A DNA stretch of 61,507 nucleotides from Puniceicoccaceae bacterium (lineage in GTDB: Bacteria; Verrucomicrobiota; Verrucomicrobiia; Opitutales; Opitutaceae): the NCBI GenBank assembly GCA_007695295.1, contig REEB01000214.1, forward strand, positions 1-61,507, written 5' to 3'. Within the stretch, counting starts at the first letter, position 1; every line of letters begins with the position of its first letter. A program made the position numbers and the translations under genes. Positions 42,069 to 51,480 of the stretch are shown here, piece after piece. The notes below the pieces were generated by a model that was given only the letters and a program-made list of their open reading frames with translations, did not search any database and was not told the DNA's origin.

Positions 42069-42281
42069 TCAGCTTCCGAGGAAGATGACGAAGAAGATAA
42101 TGGCCTCGGCAAAGGCCATTCCGATGATGGACTGGACGAGGATCTTGGTCGAAGCGCCGGGGTTGCGGCCGACGGACTCGACCGCCTTGTAGCCGATGAT
42201 GCCGATCCCGAGCGGGATGGCGACCGCGGCGAGGGCGATCTGAAGATTACCGGAGATCTCAGCGAGGAGTGGAAACAGCAT
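42069..42281 (-). CDS. atpE: ATP synthase Fo subunit c
   Basis: The 70 aa protein has two hydrophobic helices joined by the polar loop VESVGRNPGAS (family RxP) and the ion-binding E59 in helix 2 (GMAFAEAIIFF). The ligand set typical of Na+-binding c rings (Gln in helix 1, Ser after the Glu) is not apparent, so proton coupling is expected. It is followed by a hairpin that may raise its expression. Confidence 0.96.
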   Translation of the reverse strand: MLFPLLAEISGNLQIALAAVAIPLGIGIIGYKAVESVGRNPGASTKILVQSIIGMAFAEAIIFFVIFLGS

Positions 42282-42390
42282 GATGGTGTGTGGTTGAGGT
42301 TTGGTGGTTCAGTGGTTTTCCGGGACGCCCACGTTGGTTGTGCTCCTCAAGGGAGCCATGGTCGCGGCCCGGGAAAGTATTTGCGACGGA

Positions 42391-43257
42391 TCAGTGAGCG
42401 TGATCGCCCTCCCCTCCTTCATGGTTGCAGACCAGACCGATGTAGATGGCCACGAGCATGGTGAAGATGGAGGCTTGAATGAGGCCGACCAAGGTTTCGA
42501 AAAGGTAGAAGGGAATCGGCATCACCCAAGCGAAGAAGTTCGTCATGCTGACGAGCAGGTTTTCGCCGCCGAACATGTTGCCATAAAGGCGGAGCGAGAG
42601 CGACACCGGGCGAAAAGCGATCGAGATCATCTCGATCAGACCGACCATGAGGAAAATCGGGATCAGCAGGTAATAGATGATGGCCGGCGTCTCCCGCTTG
42701 TCGGCTTTGTTTCCGAAGATGTCGAAAAACAGCACCCCCCAGCCGGCGTAGCGGACACAGAAATACAGCCATGCCACCAAGGAGATCAGGGCCATGGCGA
42801 GGGTTGTATTCAGGTCGGTGTTACCGGGGCGGAACCAATAGCGGAGCGTACCCTGGTCGTCGTAGAAACCGAAGGCCCCCACCCCGGGCAGCAGGCCCGA
42901 CCAGTTGATGATGAGGATGAAGGTGAAAAGGCCGACTAAAAACGGGAAGACGGGCCCGATGGTGTGCTTGCCGACGATCGGTTCAAGGAGCCCGCGCATG
43001 CCCTCGACGATGCCTTCGAGGACGGCTTGGCCGCGGGAAGGCACGAGGGTGGGCCGGCCGCCGACGACCTTCACCACGATGATCAGGAGCAGCGAAATCA
43101 CCCAAGTGGTGACCATGCTGTTGGTGATCGGGAGGCCGAAAACGGTGGTCAGCTCATAGGACCGCGGGGAGACGGCCGAGGCAAACGCCGGAGTGGCCAG
43201 GCAGGAGCCGGCCAGAAGGGCGGAAAGTGCGGTCAGAGCGCCTCGGAATGGGATCAT
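42391..43257 (-). CDS. atpB: ATP synthase Fo subunit a
   Basis: The product is 288 aa from ATG 43257. The essential arginine lies in [14 protein letters not shown], and the final helices contain [24 protein letters not shown]. The N-terminus looks like a cleavable signal peptide ([23 protein letters not shown]), an addition I have seen noted in some non-proteobacterial a subunits. ATG 43314 is a possible earlier start, but it would fall within the promoter-like element. It is the first gene of the operon, and no atpI is recognised upstream. Confidence 0.95.
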   Translation of the reverse strand: MIPFRGALTALSALLAGSCLATPAFASAVSPRSYELTTVFGLPITNSMVTTWVISLLLIIVVKVVGGRPTLVPSRGQAVLEGIVEGMRGLLEPIVGKHTIGPVFPFLVGLFTFILIINWSGLLPGVGAFGFYDDQGTLRYWFRPGNTDLNTTLAMALISLVAWLYFCVRYAGWGVLFFDIFGNKADKRETPAIIYYLLIPIFLMVGLIEMISIAFRPVSLSLRLYGNMFGGENLLVSMTNFFAWVMPIPFYLFETLVGLIQASIFTMLVAIYIGLVCNHEGGEGDHAH

Positions 43258-43325
43258 TTGTGGGTTGAAAATGAGCGGGCTGTGAGGTGGAAAAAGGATG
43301 AGTTGTTGAAGCATCCTTTCCGGTG

Positions 43326-43331
43326 CGTCAA
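43326..43331 (-). promoter_or_regulatory. Possible -35 element of the atp operon
   Basis: The minus strand reads GGGTTGACG here, and TTGACG is close to the sigma-70 -35 consensus. No good -10 hexamer is found 16-18 bp downstream, so this is tentative. It lies about 70 bp ahead of ATG 43257. Confidence 0.3.
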
Positions 43332-43365
43332 CCCTTGAAATCGCTTCCACGAAAGGCTTTCAGCC

Positions 43366-43560
43366 ATGGCCAGAGACTCGCTCACCGAACACCTCCACCA
43401 AGTATACCGATCCGGGTCACCGCGGACCGCGCCACTTCCGGCAGGTCGGCCAAGCCGGGCGATGGATGGGTTTGGGTTGTTCTGCCGCATTCTCTTCGGT
43501 CTGGCGCTGGCGACCCAGGTCATCATAGTGGCGGGATTGGGCCGGATCGCCGGGTTCTGA
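43366..43560 (+). CDS. Possible small membrane protein divergent from atpB
   Basis: The 64 aa product has a polar N-terminal half (HLHQVYRSGSPRTAPL) and one hydrophobic helix (FGLFCRILFGLALATQVIIVAGL). It occupies the slot where atpI might be expected but is on the opposite strand, and it overlaps the end of trmB by 38 bp. No family is recognised. It may be a chance frame. Confidence 0.3.
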   Translation: MARDSLTEHLHQVYRSGSPRTAPLPAGRPSRAMDGFGLFCRILFGLALATQVIIVAGLGRIAGF

Positions 43561-44158
43561 GGCTGTGGAAACGCCGGGCCCGCTGCTGGAAGATTGTGGC
43601 CTGATCCAGCGGCCAGGGAGGATCGATTTCCGTAGCACCCCAATCGGAGTGCTGGTCAAGGGTCTCGGCCACGGCGGCAAAGTAATCGGCATGGTCGGTG
43701 CGGAGGTACAGCGGTGCGCCGGGCCGGGCGCGGCGGGCGAGCAAACTGAGAAAGTCAGGCCCGAGGAGCCGGTTTTTGTGATGGCGCTTTTTCGGCCAGG
43801 GGTCGGGAAAGAGGACCCAGACCGCGCCGAGCGCGGTGCTTTCGGGCCACTCCAGCAGGCATTCGCGCGCCTCCGCGCGGAGGAAGGCGAGATTGGGGAG
43901 GCCGGAGGCGGCCCTTTTGCGCTCCGCGCGTGCCAGCCGCCCTCCCTGCAGATCGATGCCGAGGCAGAACTCGGCGGGATGGGCCTTGGCATAGGCGGCG
44001 AGAAAGTGGCCGTGGCCGCAACCGATCTCCCACGTGACCACAGACACCTTCTCCAGCAGGTGGGCCAGTTCCTCCCGCAACCGAACGCGCCGATCCGCCA
44101 CCGCCTGCTGCAACTCAGGCGGCAGCCGCTCCAGTGGACTGGGATAAAAGGTGCTCAT
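43523..44158 (-). CDS. trmB: tRNA (guanine-N7-)-methyltransferase
   Basis: The 211 aa protein has the SAM-binding motif WEIGCGHGHFLAAYA, then CLGIDLQ, and the TrmB signature VWVLFPDPWPKKRHHKNRLL. It methylates G46 in the tRNA variable loop. ATG 44158 gives the normal length. It lies downstream of phoR on the same strand (44 nt), perhaps co-transcribed with it. Confidence 0.94.
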   Translation of the reverse strand: MSTFYPSPLERLPPELQQAVADRRVRLREELAHLLEKVSVVTWEIGCGHGHFLAAYAKAHPAEFCLGIDLQGGRLARAERKRAASGLPNLAFLRAEARECLLEWPESTALGAVWVLFPDPWPKKRHHKNRLLGPDFLSLLARRARPGAPLYLRTDHADYFAAVAETLDQHSDWGATEIDPPWPLDQATIFQQRARRFHSLRTRRSGPIPPL

Positions 44159-44202
44159 GCCGAATCCATTCCGGAAGTGGCGCCCACGGTGGCAAGGCCG
44201 AA

Positions 44203-45558
44203 TCAGCTCTCGCCCGCACCCGGGCCCGCCGGCGCAGAACCCGCAGCAGCCGCAGGTGCGGCCGCGCCGGCCGCCGCCGCTTCCTTGGCCAGGGGAAGCG
44301 CAAAGGCGATCCGGCACCCCTCCCCGGGCCGGCTTTCCGCCCAGACCCGGCCATGATGCAGTTGGACAATGTGTTTGACGATGCTGAGGCCGAGCCCGGT
44401 CCCGCCGGTTTCGCGTGAACGCCCTTTGTCCACCCGGTAGAACCGCTCGAAAATGTGGGGCAGATCGGCTTCGGGGATCCCCGGGCCGGAATCCCGGACC
44501 CAGGAGTGCACTTCTCCGTCGGCTCGGCGGAGGCCGATCTCAATCGACGCCGAAGCCGGGGTGTACTTGAGCGCATTATCAAGCAAATTGCTGTAGACCT
44601 GCGAGATACGCAACGGATCGATCAGCACAGGGAAGGGTTCGCCGGGGACGTCCAACTGAATCCTGCGGTGCGGTTCCATGATCTGAAGGGCATGTTCCTC
44701 CGCGAGGGAACGGACAAAGGCCCCCAAGTCCTCGGGCTGAAGGGTGACCCGCGGATCACGGGACTCGAGGCGGGAGAGGGTGAGCAAATCCTCAAGGAGC
44801 GAGGTCAGGCGGTTGGTGTGGCGTTGCAGGATGCCGAGAAACTTTTCGCGGTCGGCCGGGCGCATGGTGGCGTGGTCGTCGACCAGCGTCTCGACATAGC
44901 CCTTGATCACGCTGAGCGGTGTCTTCAACTCGTGGGACACATTGGCCACGAACTCTTTGCGCACACTCTCAAGGCGTTTGAGGCGGGAAATGTCGTGGAG
45001 AACGAGCAGGACCCAGGGGCCGTTGTCAGCCTGCGGCTCGGACAATTTGGTGCCGGTGATTTCCATCCAGACGGGCGGGCGGGCATGACGTAATTCGATC
45101 TCCCGCTGGGGCAGCCCACCCCGCTGACGCACCTCCTCGAGGGCTTCGAGAATCTCCGTGCCCTGCAAAACGCCTTCGACACGCTGGCCTAGGATGGTGC
45201 GAACGCCGGGGATGATGCGGCGCAAAGCCTTGTTAACCAACAGGATATAATTGAAGCGATCCACGATGAGGACCGCTTCTTGAAGATTGCCCAGAGTAGC
45301 TTCAAGCTGGGATAGCTGGCCGGCCTGGCGCGTATGGAGCTGGCCATAATCATCGATCAACCGATTGACCTCCCCGGTCAGGCTGGTCCAAGGGCTCGCG
45401 GCCCGGCCCGGCCGTGGCGGCGGTTCTTCCGAGAGGTAGGGCACCCGGCGCTCGATCGCACGGGCGAGGTCGGTGAGCGTCTGGCGGTGGCGACGCCGCT
45501 GCCGCAGCAGAAGACCGCCGAGCAGGAGCACCACCAGCCCCAAAATCCAACTCAACAT
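44203..45558 (-). CDS. phoR: Phosphate regulon sensor kinase PhoR-like
   Basis: The 451 aa protein has one N-terminal membrane helix (WILGLVVLLLGGLLL), a PAS-like domain (about 90-190; ILLVNKALRRIIPG), then HisKA with H209 (FVANVSHELKTPLSVIKGYVETL) and HATPase with DNALKYTP, VRDSGPGIPEADLPHIFERFYRVD and GTGLGLSIVKHIV. The short membrane part plus PAS is the PhoR architecture, in which the signal comes through Pst and PhoU rather than a periplasmic sensor. The last 35 residues are an Ala/Pro/Gly tail of low complexity. The start overlaps phoB by 7 bp. Identity as PhoR rests on architecture and the Pho-box-like site upstream. Confidence 0.85.
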   Translation of the reverse strand: MLSWILGLVVLLLGGLLLRQRRRHRQTLTDLARAIERRVPYLSEEPPPRPGRAASPWTSLTGEVNRLIDDYGQLHTRQAGQLSQLEATLGNLQEAVLIVDRFNYILLVNKALRRIIPGVRTILGQRVEGVLQGTEILEALEEVRQRGGLPQREIELRHARPPVWMEITGTKLSEPQADNGPWVLLVLHDISRLKRLESVRKEFVANVSHELKTPLSVIKGYVETLVDDHATMRPADREKFLGILQRHTNRLTSLLEDLLTLSRLESRDPRVTLQPEDLGAFVRSLAEEHALQIMEPHRRIQLDVPGEPFPVLIDPLRISQVYSNLLDNALKYTPASASIEIGLRRADGEVHSWVRDSGPGIPEADLPHIFERFYRVDKGRSRETGGTGLGLSIVKHIVQLHHGRVWAESRPGEGCRIAFALPLAKEAAAAGAAAPAAAAGSAPAGPGAGES

Positions 45559-46268
45559 GGCTGAGGCGGCCGATCCACCATGCGATACCCCACCCCGCGC
45601 ACGGTTTCGATTAACTCCGCCTCATCGCCCATTTTTTCACGAAGTCGGCGAATATGGGTATCGACGGTGCGTGTTTCAATCTTGGAATCATAATTCCAAA
45701 CCCGAGTCAGAAGGTGATCGCGGGCTTGGACGCGCCCTTTTCGCTCCATGAGGAGACGAAGGAGCTTGAACTCCGTGGCCGTTAATTCGACGGGGGTGCC
45801 GCGCACGGAGACCGCGTGCACCTCGGCGTCGAGCAGCACGCCTCCGACGCGCAGCTTGGCCACGGGGGTGTCCCCGGCGCCACCCCGGCGCCGCAAAACC
45901 GACTCCACGCGAAGGATTAACTCTCTGGGACTGAACGGTTTGCAGACATAATCATCCGCTCCGGTCTCCAGTCCCTGGACCCGGTCGTTTTCCTCGGTGC
46001 GGGCGCTGAGGAAGATGACCGGGATTTCCTTGAGACGCGGATCCGCCCGCATCATCCGGCAGATCTGAATCCCGCTGAAGCCCGGCATCATGATATCGAG
46101 CAGGACAAGGTCCGGCTGCCAGGAGCGGATGCGTCCCATCACTTTGGACGGGTCCTGGACCAGATCGACCGCATAACCTTTGGCGGAAAGATGGTAGCCG
46201 ACCAATTCGGTCACGTCGATTTCGTCATCGACGACGAGGATTTTCTTGCTGCCGGTGGCTTGGGTCAT
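45552..46268 (-). CDS. phoB: PhoB-like response regulator, partner of PhoR
   Basis: The 238 aa protein has a receiver with D14-D15, D58 (LVLLDIMMPGFSG) and CKPFSPREL, and a winged helix with LTATEFKLLRLLMERKGRVQARDHLL and VDTHIRRLREKMGD. It closely resembles the regulator beside pstS. Here it is paired with PhoR and preceded by a two-heptamer Pho-box-like site, so autoregulation is likely. The start is ATG 46268. Confidence 0.9.
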   Translation of the reverse strand: MTQATGSKKILVVDDEIDVTELVGYHLSAKGYAVDLVQDPSKVMGRIRSWQPDLVLLDIMMPGFSGIQICRMMRADPRLKEIPVIFLSARTEENDRVQGLETGADDYVCKPFSPRELILRVESVLRRRGGAGDTPVAKLRVGGVLLDAEVHAVSVRGTPVELTATEFKLLRLLMERKGRVQARDHLLTRVWNYDSKIETRTVDTHIRRLREKMGDEAELIETVRGVGYRMVDRPPQPC

Positions 46269-46351
46269 GGGAAGAGCGTCAGGTGAAAAATGCAGAGCCG
46301 GATCAATCCGCCAAAGATGCTCCCGGATCGACTTCTTTTCAAACCGTGAAA

Positions 46352-46369
46352 TGTGACGCAGGCGTAACA
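46352..46369 (-). promoter_or_regulatory. Pho-box-like pair upstream of phoB-phoR
   Basis: The minus strand has TGTTACG (46363-46369) and CGTCACA (46352-46358), 11 bp apart. The plus-strand 12-mer ATGTGACGCAGG starting at 46351 is identical to the one at the pstS site (starting at 16427). No convincing -10 is seen at the 9-nt distance, so the promoter position is uncertain. Confidence 0.6.
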
Positions 46370-46391
46370 AAATACCTTCGTAATGTGGCAC

Positions 46392-46709
46392 TTATGTGGC
46401 GGAAGACGAACCGCCGGCCGCGGGATGGAGCCGAACCCGGGTGGCCCCCCACCCTCCGCTGCCGCCTCCGCAGAGTTCGAAGCCCTCGACCCCCGGATCG
46501 CGGCGCAACAGTGCGTGGACCGTTTCCCGCAGGGTGCCGGTCCCCTTGCCATGGATAATCCGGACGGTGCGCCATCCGCGACGGCGGGCTTCAGCCAAGT
46601 ATTCGGGAACCAGTGAGCTTACCTCGGAGGGGCGAAAGGTATGGAGGTCCAGTTCGTCGGTGAGGGGGACCTCGACCGGTTCGTCGGCATCGAAGGGATC
46701 CAGAGCCAT
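46392..46709 (-). CDS. Small MutS-related (Smr) domain protein
   Basis: The 105 aa protein has ELDLHTFRPSEV at about 19-30 and IIHGKGTGTLRETV at about 51-64, the LDLHG and HGKG motifs of Smr domains, with the C-terminal strand GGGSGGWGATRVRL in the usual G.G.T.V form. Smr domains act as nucleases on DNA or ribosome-stalled mRNA. Here the LDLHG glycine is replaced (LDLHT). It is a stand-alone Smr protein between phoB and mnmG. The start is ATG 46709. Confidence 0.85.
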   Translation of the reverse strand: MALDPFDADEPVEVPLTDELDLHTFRPSEVSSLVPEYLAEARRRGWRTVRIIHGKGTGTLRETVHALLRRDPGVEGFELCGGGSGGWGATRVRLHPAAGGSSSAT

Positions 46710-46754
46710 GGATGGAGGGTAGTGCTCGGGACCGGGATGGCAAGCCTCGGCCAC

Positions 46755-46771
46755 GGGAGTAATTAACTCCC
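46755..46771. promoter_or_regulatory. Small inverted repeat upstream of smr
   Basis: GGGAGT-AATTA-ACTCCC forms a 6-bp inverted repeat in the 80-bp gap between mnmG and smr. On the minus strand it overlaps a candidate promoter (TTGATG, 17 bp, TTAATT). It may be an operator. Confidence 0.3.
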
Positions 46772-46789
46772 TATATTACTGTCCATCAA

Positions 46790-48652
46790 CTATTTATGAT
46801 TCTGAACGGTCCGGGCCTTGAGGGCCACGGCGAGGATGGAGAGATCGGCGGGATTGACGCCGCTGATGCGGCTGGCCTGGGCGAGGGTGGCCGGCCGCAG
46901 GGCGGCAAGCTTTTGGGCGCTCTCCCGGCGGAGGCCGGGCAGGGCAAGGTAATCCACATCGGGCGGAAGCAGCCAGGATTCCAGCTCTTTGAGGCGGTCG
47001 ATTTGCTTCAACTCCCGGTCGAGGTAGCCGCGGTAATAAATCCGGTAGAGAATTTCTTCCCGGGCGGCGGCGGGCAGAGAAAGAAAGGCTTCCGGAAGAC
47101 CGTCGCTCGAGCGGGTCCGCCGGTAGCGATCGGCGAATCCACCCTCCCGCTCCAGCCGGGTCGTCCAGGTGTCGACATCCGCCGCCTTGGCCCGGATGCG
47201 CTCGAGGCGCCGGGCCGGCAGCAGCCCCAACCCGGCCGCCACGTCGAGCAGGCGCAGCTCGGCACTGCCGTGGTTGAGGAGGAGGCGAAACTCCGCCCGG
47301 CTGGTGAACATGCGGTAGGGTTCGTCGGTACCCTTGGTCACGAGGTCATCGATCAGCACCCCCAGGTAGGCCTGGTGGCGCCCGAGCACCACCGGCGGCT
47401 CTCCCCTGCCCTTGCGGACGGCGTTGACCCCGGCGACGAGCCCCTGCCCGGCCGCTTCCTCGTAGCCCGAAGTCCCGTTGATCTGTCCGGCGAAAAAGAG
47501 ATTCTCCACCTTGCGGGACTCCAGGGACGGGAAAAGCTGGGTTGGCGGAGCGAAGTCGTACTCGACGGCGTAGGCGGGGCGCAGGAGAACGGCCTGCTCA
47601 AGTCCGGGAATCGAGCGGACCAGCCGAAGCTGGACCTCAAACGGCAGGCTGGTGGAGAGGCCGTTGATGTAAAATTCGTTGGTGCCGCGCCCTTCGGGCT
47701 CCAGGAAAACCATATGCCGGGGCTTGTCCGCGAAACGAACAAACTTGTCCTCGATGCTGGGGCAGTACCGCGGCCCCACCCCCTCGATCTCCCCCGAGTA
47801 CATCGCCGATCGGTGCAGGTTTTCGCGCACGATGGCGGCGCTTTCCGGCGTGGTGTGGCTGATCCAGCAGCTGACCGGGTCGGTGCCCGGGATCCATCCG
47901 GGCCTCACCTCACCGGTTTGTTCCACGTGGAACAGATCTTCCTCGCCGCGGGTGTCGTAAAAGGCGAAGAGGGTCGGGCGGGCGTCACCGGGCTGTTCTT
48001 CCAAGGCCCGGAAATCGATGCTGCGGCCGAGCAGGCGGGGCGGGGTCCCGGTCTTGAGCCGGCGCAGCTCGATGCCGTGGCGGACGAGGCTGCCGCTGAG
48101 GGTCTTGGCGCTGGCGTCGCCCATGCGCCCGCCCTCGGTCTTGGCGTCTCCGACATGCATGAGTCCCCGGAGAAAGGTGCCGGTGGTGAGGATGATGGTC
48201 CGAGCCCGGAAGGCGACCCCGAGGTTGGTCCGGCAGCCCGCGGCGCGCCCTTTCTCAATCACCAGTTCGGTGGCGGTGGCCTGGAAGAGGGTCAGGTTCT
48301 CCTGCAGTTCCAAGGTATGCTTCATCCGGAGCTGGTAGGCTTTTTTGTCGCACTGGACCCGGGGGGCCTGCACGGCGGGTCCCTTGGAGGCGTTGAGCAG
48401 GCGATACTGAATGCCGGTAACATCCGCGCAAACCGCCATTTCGCCACCGAGGGCATCGATTTCCCGCACCATGTGGCCTTTGGCAATGCCCCCAATGGCC
48501 GGGTTGCAGCTCATCTGGCCGACGGTGTCGAGATTGCCGGTGAGCAGCAGGACCGATGCACCCATCCGGGCCGCCGCGAGTGCGGCTTCAATGCCGGCAT
48601 GCCCGGCACCACAGACGAGAACGTCAAACTCCGTTTCGAGGGGGTGGGTCAT
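46790..48652 (-). CDS. mnmG: tRNA uridine-5-carboxymethylaminomethyl modification enzyme MnmG
   Basis: The 620 aa protein has the FAD-binding start VLVCGAGHAGIEAALAAARMGA, then SCNPAIGGIAKGHMVREIDALGG, TGTFLRGLMHVGD, ETGEVRPGWIPG-like text, YCPSIEDKFVRFADK, FFAGQINGTSGYEEAAGQGLVAG and a C-terminal helical domain ending ISGVNPADLSILAVALK. With MnmE it installs the cmnm5 group on U34 of several tRNAs. It overlaps mnmE by 4 bp (ATGA). Confidence 0.98.
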   Translation of the reverse strand: MTHPLETEFDVLVCGAGHAGIEAALAAARMGASVLLLTGNLDTVGQMSCNPAIGGIAKGHMVREIDALGGEMAVCADVTGIQYRLLNASKGPAVQAPRVQCDKKAYQLRMKHTLELQENLTLFQATATELVIEKGRAAGCRTNLGVAFRARTIILTTGTFLRGLMHVGDAKTEGGRMGDASAKTLSGSLVRHGIELRRLKTGTPPRLLGRSIDFRALEEQPGDARPTLFAFYDTRGEEDLFHVEQTGEVRPGWIPGTDPVSCWISHTTPESAAIVRENLHRSAMYSGEIEGVGPRYCPSIEDKFVRFADKPRHMVFLEPEGRGTNEFYINGLSTSLPFEVQLRLVRSIPGLEQAVLLRPAYAVEYDFAPPTQLFPSLESRKVENLFFAGQINGTSGYEEAAGQGLVAGVNAVRKGRGEPPVVLGRHQAYLGVLIDDLVTKGTDEPYRMFTSRAEFRLLLNHGSAELRLLDVAAGLGLLPARRLERIRAKAADVDTWTTRLEREGGFADRYRRTRSSDGLPEAFLSLPAAAREEILYRIYYRGYLDRELKQIDRLKELESWLLPPDVDYLALPGLRRESAQKLAALRPATLAQASRISGVNPADLSILAVALKARTVQNHK

Positions 48653-50001
48653 TTTCCGATGCAGAAGCGGGAGAAAAGGACGTCGAGAATTTCCTCTTGG
48701 TCAACCCTGCCGACAATCTCGCCGAATTGGTGCAGGGCCTCGCGCAGTTCGCTGGCCGCCAGTTCGGCGGGTTCGCCTTCATCCAGGCAGCGGGCGGCTC
48801 GGTCGAGCGCGGCCATGGCGGCCTCCAGGGCCTGCGCGTGCCGCTGGGAAACGGCCACCCCTTCCTCGCCGGCGCCCGCCGTTAACAGGGCGATGCGCCG
48901 GCCAAGCGCAGTTTCGAGCGCGTCGAGGCCGGCGCCCGTGAGGGCGGAGACCCGAAGGCGCTCGTATCCCTCGAAGCCGCGCTCGGCGGCAGGGTGGGGC
49001 GGAAGGTCGGTTTTGTTGACGGCCACGAGGGTCTTTTCGGGCCGGGCCAGCGCGGTCAGCTCCGCGGGCAGGGTGGGGGAGGGCAGGCTGCCATCGAGCA
49101 CGAGGAGGAAGAGGTCGGCCTCCGCCGCCTTGGCCAGGGTACGCTCCATCCCGCTGCGCTCGAGCCCGTCCCGGGCGGGTCCGAGACCCGCTGTATCGAT
49201 AATTCGGATACAATTGCGTCCGAGGGGAAGTGGCTCCTCCAGGAAATCGCGGGTGGTCCCGGGCTCGGGCGAAACCAGTGCGCGCTCGAAACCGAGGAGG
49301 CGGTTGAGCAGGCTGCTTTTGCCGGCGTTGGGGACGCCGGCGAGCAGCACGGGCACGCCGTCGCGCAGGAGCCGGCCGGCTTCGCCGGTGCGGGCGAGCC
49401 GCCCCGCTTCCGCGCGCACCGCCCGGATGACTTCGAGGTGGTGCGTCACCGACTCCTCCGGAAGATCCTCTTCGGGAAAATCGATGTAGGCTTCGACCGA
49501 GGCCACCAGGCCGGTCAGCCGCGCGGTCAGGGCGGAGATGCGGTGGCCGAGTTCGCCGCGCAGCAGCCGCCGGGCGTTGTCGAGGGCGCGGTCGCTGCGG
49601 GCCCGGATCAGGTCCATCACCGCCTCGGCTTGGCTGAGATCCATTTTGCCGGCGAGGAAGGCCCGCCGGGTGAATTCACCGGGCTCGGCGGAGCGGGCGC
49701 CGCGCTCGGCGAGGTCGTCGAGAATTCGGTGGATCAGAAAGGGATTTCCGTGGCACGAGATCTCGAGCACGTCCTCACCGGTGTAGGATGCTGGACCCGC
49801 GAAGTAGGTGAAGAGCACATCATCCACCGCCCGGCCGGAGCGGTCGCGGTAGCTGCCGCGGACCACCCGCCGGGCCGGCGGCGGCACCCCGGGCTGCCAA
49901 GGGCCAAAGCGGGCCGCGAGCGGGCCGCTGATCCGGATGACCGCGAGGGCCGACTCGCCCGGGGGCGTCCCGACGGCCGCGATGGTATCGGAGTTACGCA
50001 T
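48649..50001 (-). CDS. mnmE: tRNA modification GTPase MnmE
   Basis: The 450 aa protein has an N-terminal tetrahydrofolate-binding domain (IAAVGTPPGESALAVIRISGP, FTRRAFLAGKMDLSQAEAVMDLI), a G domain with GVPNAGKSS (222-230), GTTRDF, DTAG and NKTD, and the C-terminal CIGK motif with catalytic C447. It is the GTPase partner of MnmG. Confidence 0.98.
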   Translation of the reverse strand: MRNSDTIAAVGTPPGESALAVIRISGPLAARFGPWQPGVPPPARRVVRGSYRDRSGRAVDDVLFTYFAGPASYTGEDVLEISCHGNPFLIHRILDDLAERGARSAEPGEFTRRAFLAGKMDLSQAEAVMDLIRARSDRALDNARRLLRGELGHRISALTARLTGLVASVEAYIDFPEEDLPEESVTHHLEVIRAVRAEAGRLARTGEAGRLLRDGVPVLLAGVPNAGKSSLLNRLLGFERALVSPEPGTTRDFLEEPLPLGRNCIRIIDTAGLGPARDGLERSGMERTLAKAAEADLFLLVLDGSLPSPTLPAELTALARPEKTLVAVNKTDLPPHPAAERGFEGYERLRVSALTGAGLDALETALGRRIALLTAGAGEEGVAVSQRHAQALEAAMAALDRAARCLDEGEPAELAASELREALHQFGEIVGRVDQEEILDVLFSRFCIGK

Positions 50002-50040
50002 ACGAAGCCCGGAGCCGGCCGGGGCGGGGTGGGGGAGGGG

Positions 50041-51108
50041 TCAGTCCCCGTTTTCCTCCGAGGAGCTGTTGATGATGGTGCCGCCGGCCACCTTGACCCG
50101 CTCCATCACCGCCGTGGCGATTTTTTTCGCCACCTCCGGGTTTTCGGCGAGGAATTGCTTGGCGGCCTCGCGCCCCTGGCCGACAAGCGAACCATCAAAC
50201 GAGAACCAGGCCCCCTTTTTCTCGATCACCTTGTGCTCCACGCCGAGATCGAGGACCGAACCGGTGCGTGAAATGCCCTCGCTGTACATGATGTCGAACT
50301 CGCACTCGGTGAAGGGTGGCGCGACTTTGTTTTTGACCACCTTGACCCGGGTGCGGTTGCCGATGACCTTGCCCGAGGGCTCCTTGATCTGACCGATGCG
50401 GCGGATATCCAGCCGCATGGAGGAGAAAAACTTCAGCGCCCGGCCTCCGGGGGTGGTCTCCGGGCTGCCGAACATGACGCCAATTTTTTCGCGTATCTGA
50501 TTGGTGAACAAGCAGATGCACTTTGTCTTGCTCACGATGGCGGTCAGCCGGCGCATGGCCTGGCTCATCAGCCGGGCTTGGGCGCCGACGGTGGCATCAC
50601 CCATCTGGCCGTCCAGCTCGGCACGGGAGACGAGGGCGGCGACCGAGTCGACCACGATGACGTCGATCGCGTTGGAGCGAATGAGAGCCTCGGCAATGTT
50701 GAGCGCGTCCTCCCCCGAGTCCGGCTGGGAAACGAGCAGTTCGTCGAGATTGACGCCGATAAGGCGGGCGTAGCGGGGATCGAGGGCGTGCTCAACATCG
50801 ACAAAGGCCGCCAAGCCCCCCAATCGCTGGGCTTCGGATATCAAGGTCAGGGCGAGGGTCGTCTTTCCGGAGGATTCCGGACCGTAGACTTCGATGATCC
50901 GGCCTCTCGGGATGCCGCCGACACCGAGGGCGAGATCAAGGGCGAGCGACCCGGTCGGGATGACGGCCACATCCATGGTGTGGCCTTCCCCAAGGCGCAT
51001 GATCGAACCTTCCCCGAACTGTTTGGTGATGCCGGAGATCGCGAGGTCGAGATTCTTGTTGCGGGCCGAGTCGGTCTCGGGCTTCGGGGGAGTGGACGAT
51101 TTTGCCAT
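50041..51108 (-). CDS. recA: Recombinase RecA
   Basis: The 355 aa protein has Walker [60 protein letters not shown] (the NQIR..G....pE.T.GG.ALkfy motif), and a normal C-terminus. It drives homologous recombination and the SOS response. I could not see a clear LexA-type palindrome upstream. It is 40 nt from mnmE on the same strand. Confidence 0.98.
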   Translation of the reverse strand: MAKSSTPPKPETDSARNKNLDLAISGITKQFGEGSIMRLGEGHTMDVAVIPTGSLALDLALGVGGIPRGRIIEVYGPESSGKTTLALTLISEAQRLGGLAAFVDVEHALDPRYARLIGVNLDELLVSQPDSGEDALNIAEALIRSNAIDVIVVDSVAALVSRAELDGQMGDATVGAQARLMSQAMRRLTAIVSKTKCICLFTNQIREKIGVMFGSPETTPGGRALKFFSSMRLDIRRIGQIKEPSGKVIGNRTRVKVVKNKVAPPFTECEFDIMYSEGISRTGSVLDLGVEHKVIEKKGAWFSFDGSLVGQGREAAKQFLAENPEVAKKIATAVMERVKVAGGTIINSSSEENGD

Positions 51109-51480
51109 GATCAGAGGCGCTACACGGCCGCCGATGCGGATTCAAACTTAAACCTCGCCGGCCTCAGGGAGATGCTGGCGGAGGGTGGAAATCGACCGCA
51201 AAGACTACCGCCAGGAGGTTACCGGGGCGGCGGAGGTTTTTGCAGGTGTCTCAGAGGGCTCTGGGTGGCCCAGGATTATGGAAAGGTCGGTGCCGATGAG
51301 GAGCTGGATTATTTTCCCGGCGGGTGGAATCGAAGCCCGGACCGCGATCCGATCCCGGCTCTTGCCGGCAAGCCCTTTTTCGGCCGCCGAAAAAAATCCT
51401 TGCCAGATGCGGTCACCGCCATTGAAAAACCCCGCTTCAGGCCTAGACTGCGCCATTCCCTCACCAACACCGTCGCCTCA
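51109..51480. other. Divergent intergenic region between recA and the glutaredoxin gene
   Basis: This 372-bp stretch has no gene I can support. Its right end holds a sigma-70-like promoter (51422-51449) for the glutaredoxin gene. Upstream of recA the minus strand is AT-richer for about 20 bp (GGTTTAAGTTTGAATCC), probably the recA promoter region. No obvious repeat or RNA gene. Confidence 0.5.
51422..51449 (+). promoter_or_regulatory. Sigma-70-like promoter of the glutaredoxin gene
   Basis: TTGAAA (51422-51427), a 16-bp spacer and TAGACT (51444-51449) precede ATG 51481 by about 30 nt. Confidence 0.55.

Noticed and set aside
39862-42192. 776-codon plus-strand frame antisense to the atp genes
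   Set aside because: All atp subunits on the other strand are complete with their catalytic motifs. This is a GC-skew shadow.
48994-50271. Plus-strand frame antisense to mnmE and the recA end
   Set aside because: MnmE is complete on the minus strand with its GTPase motifs.
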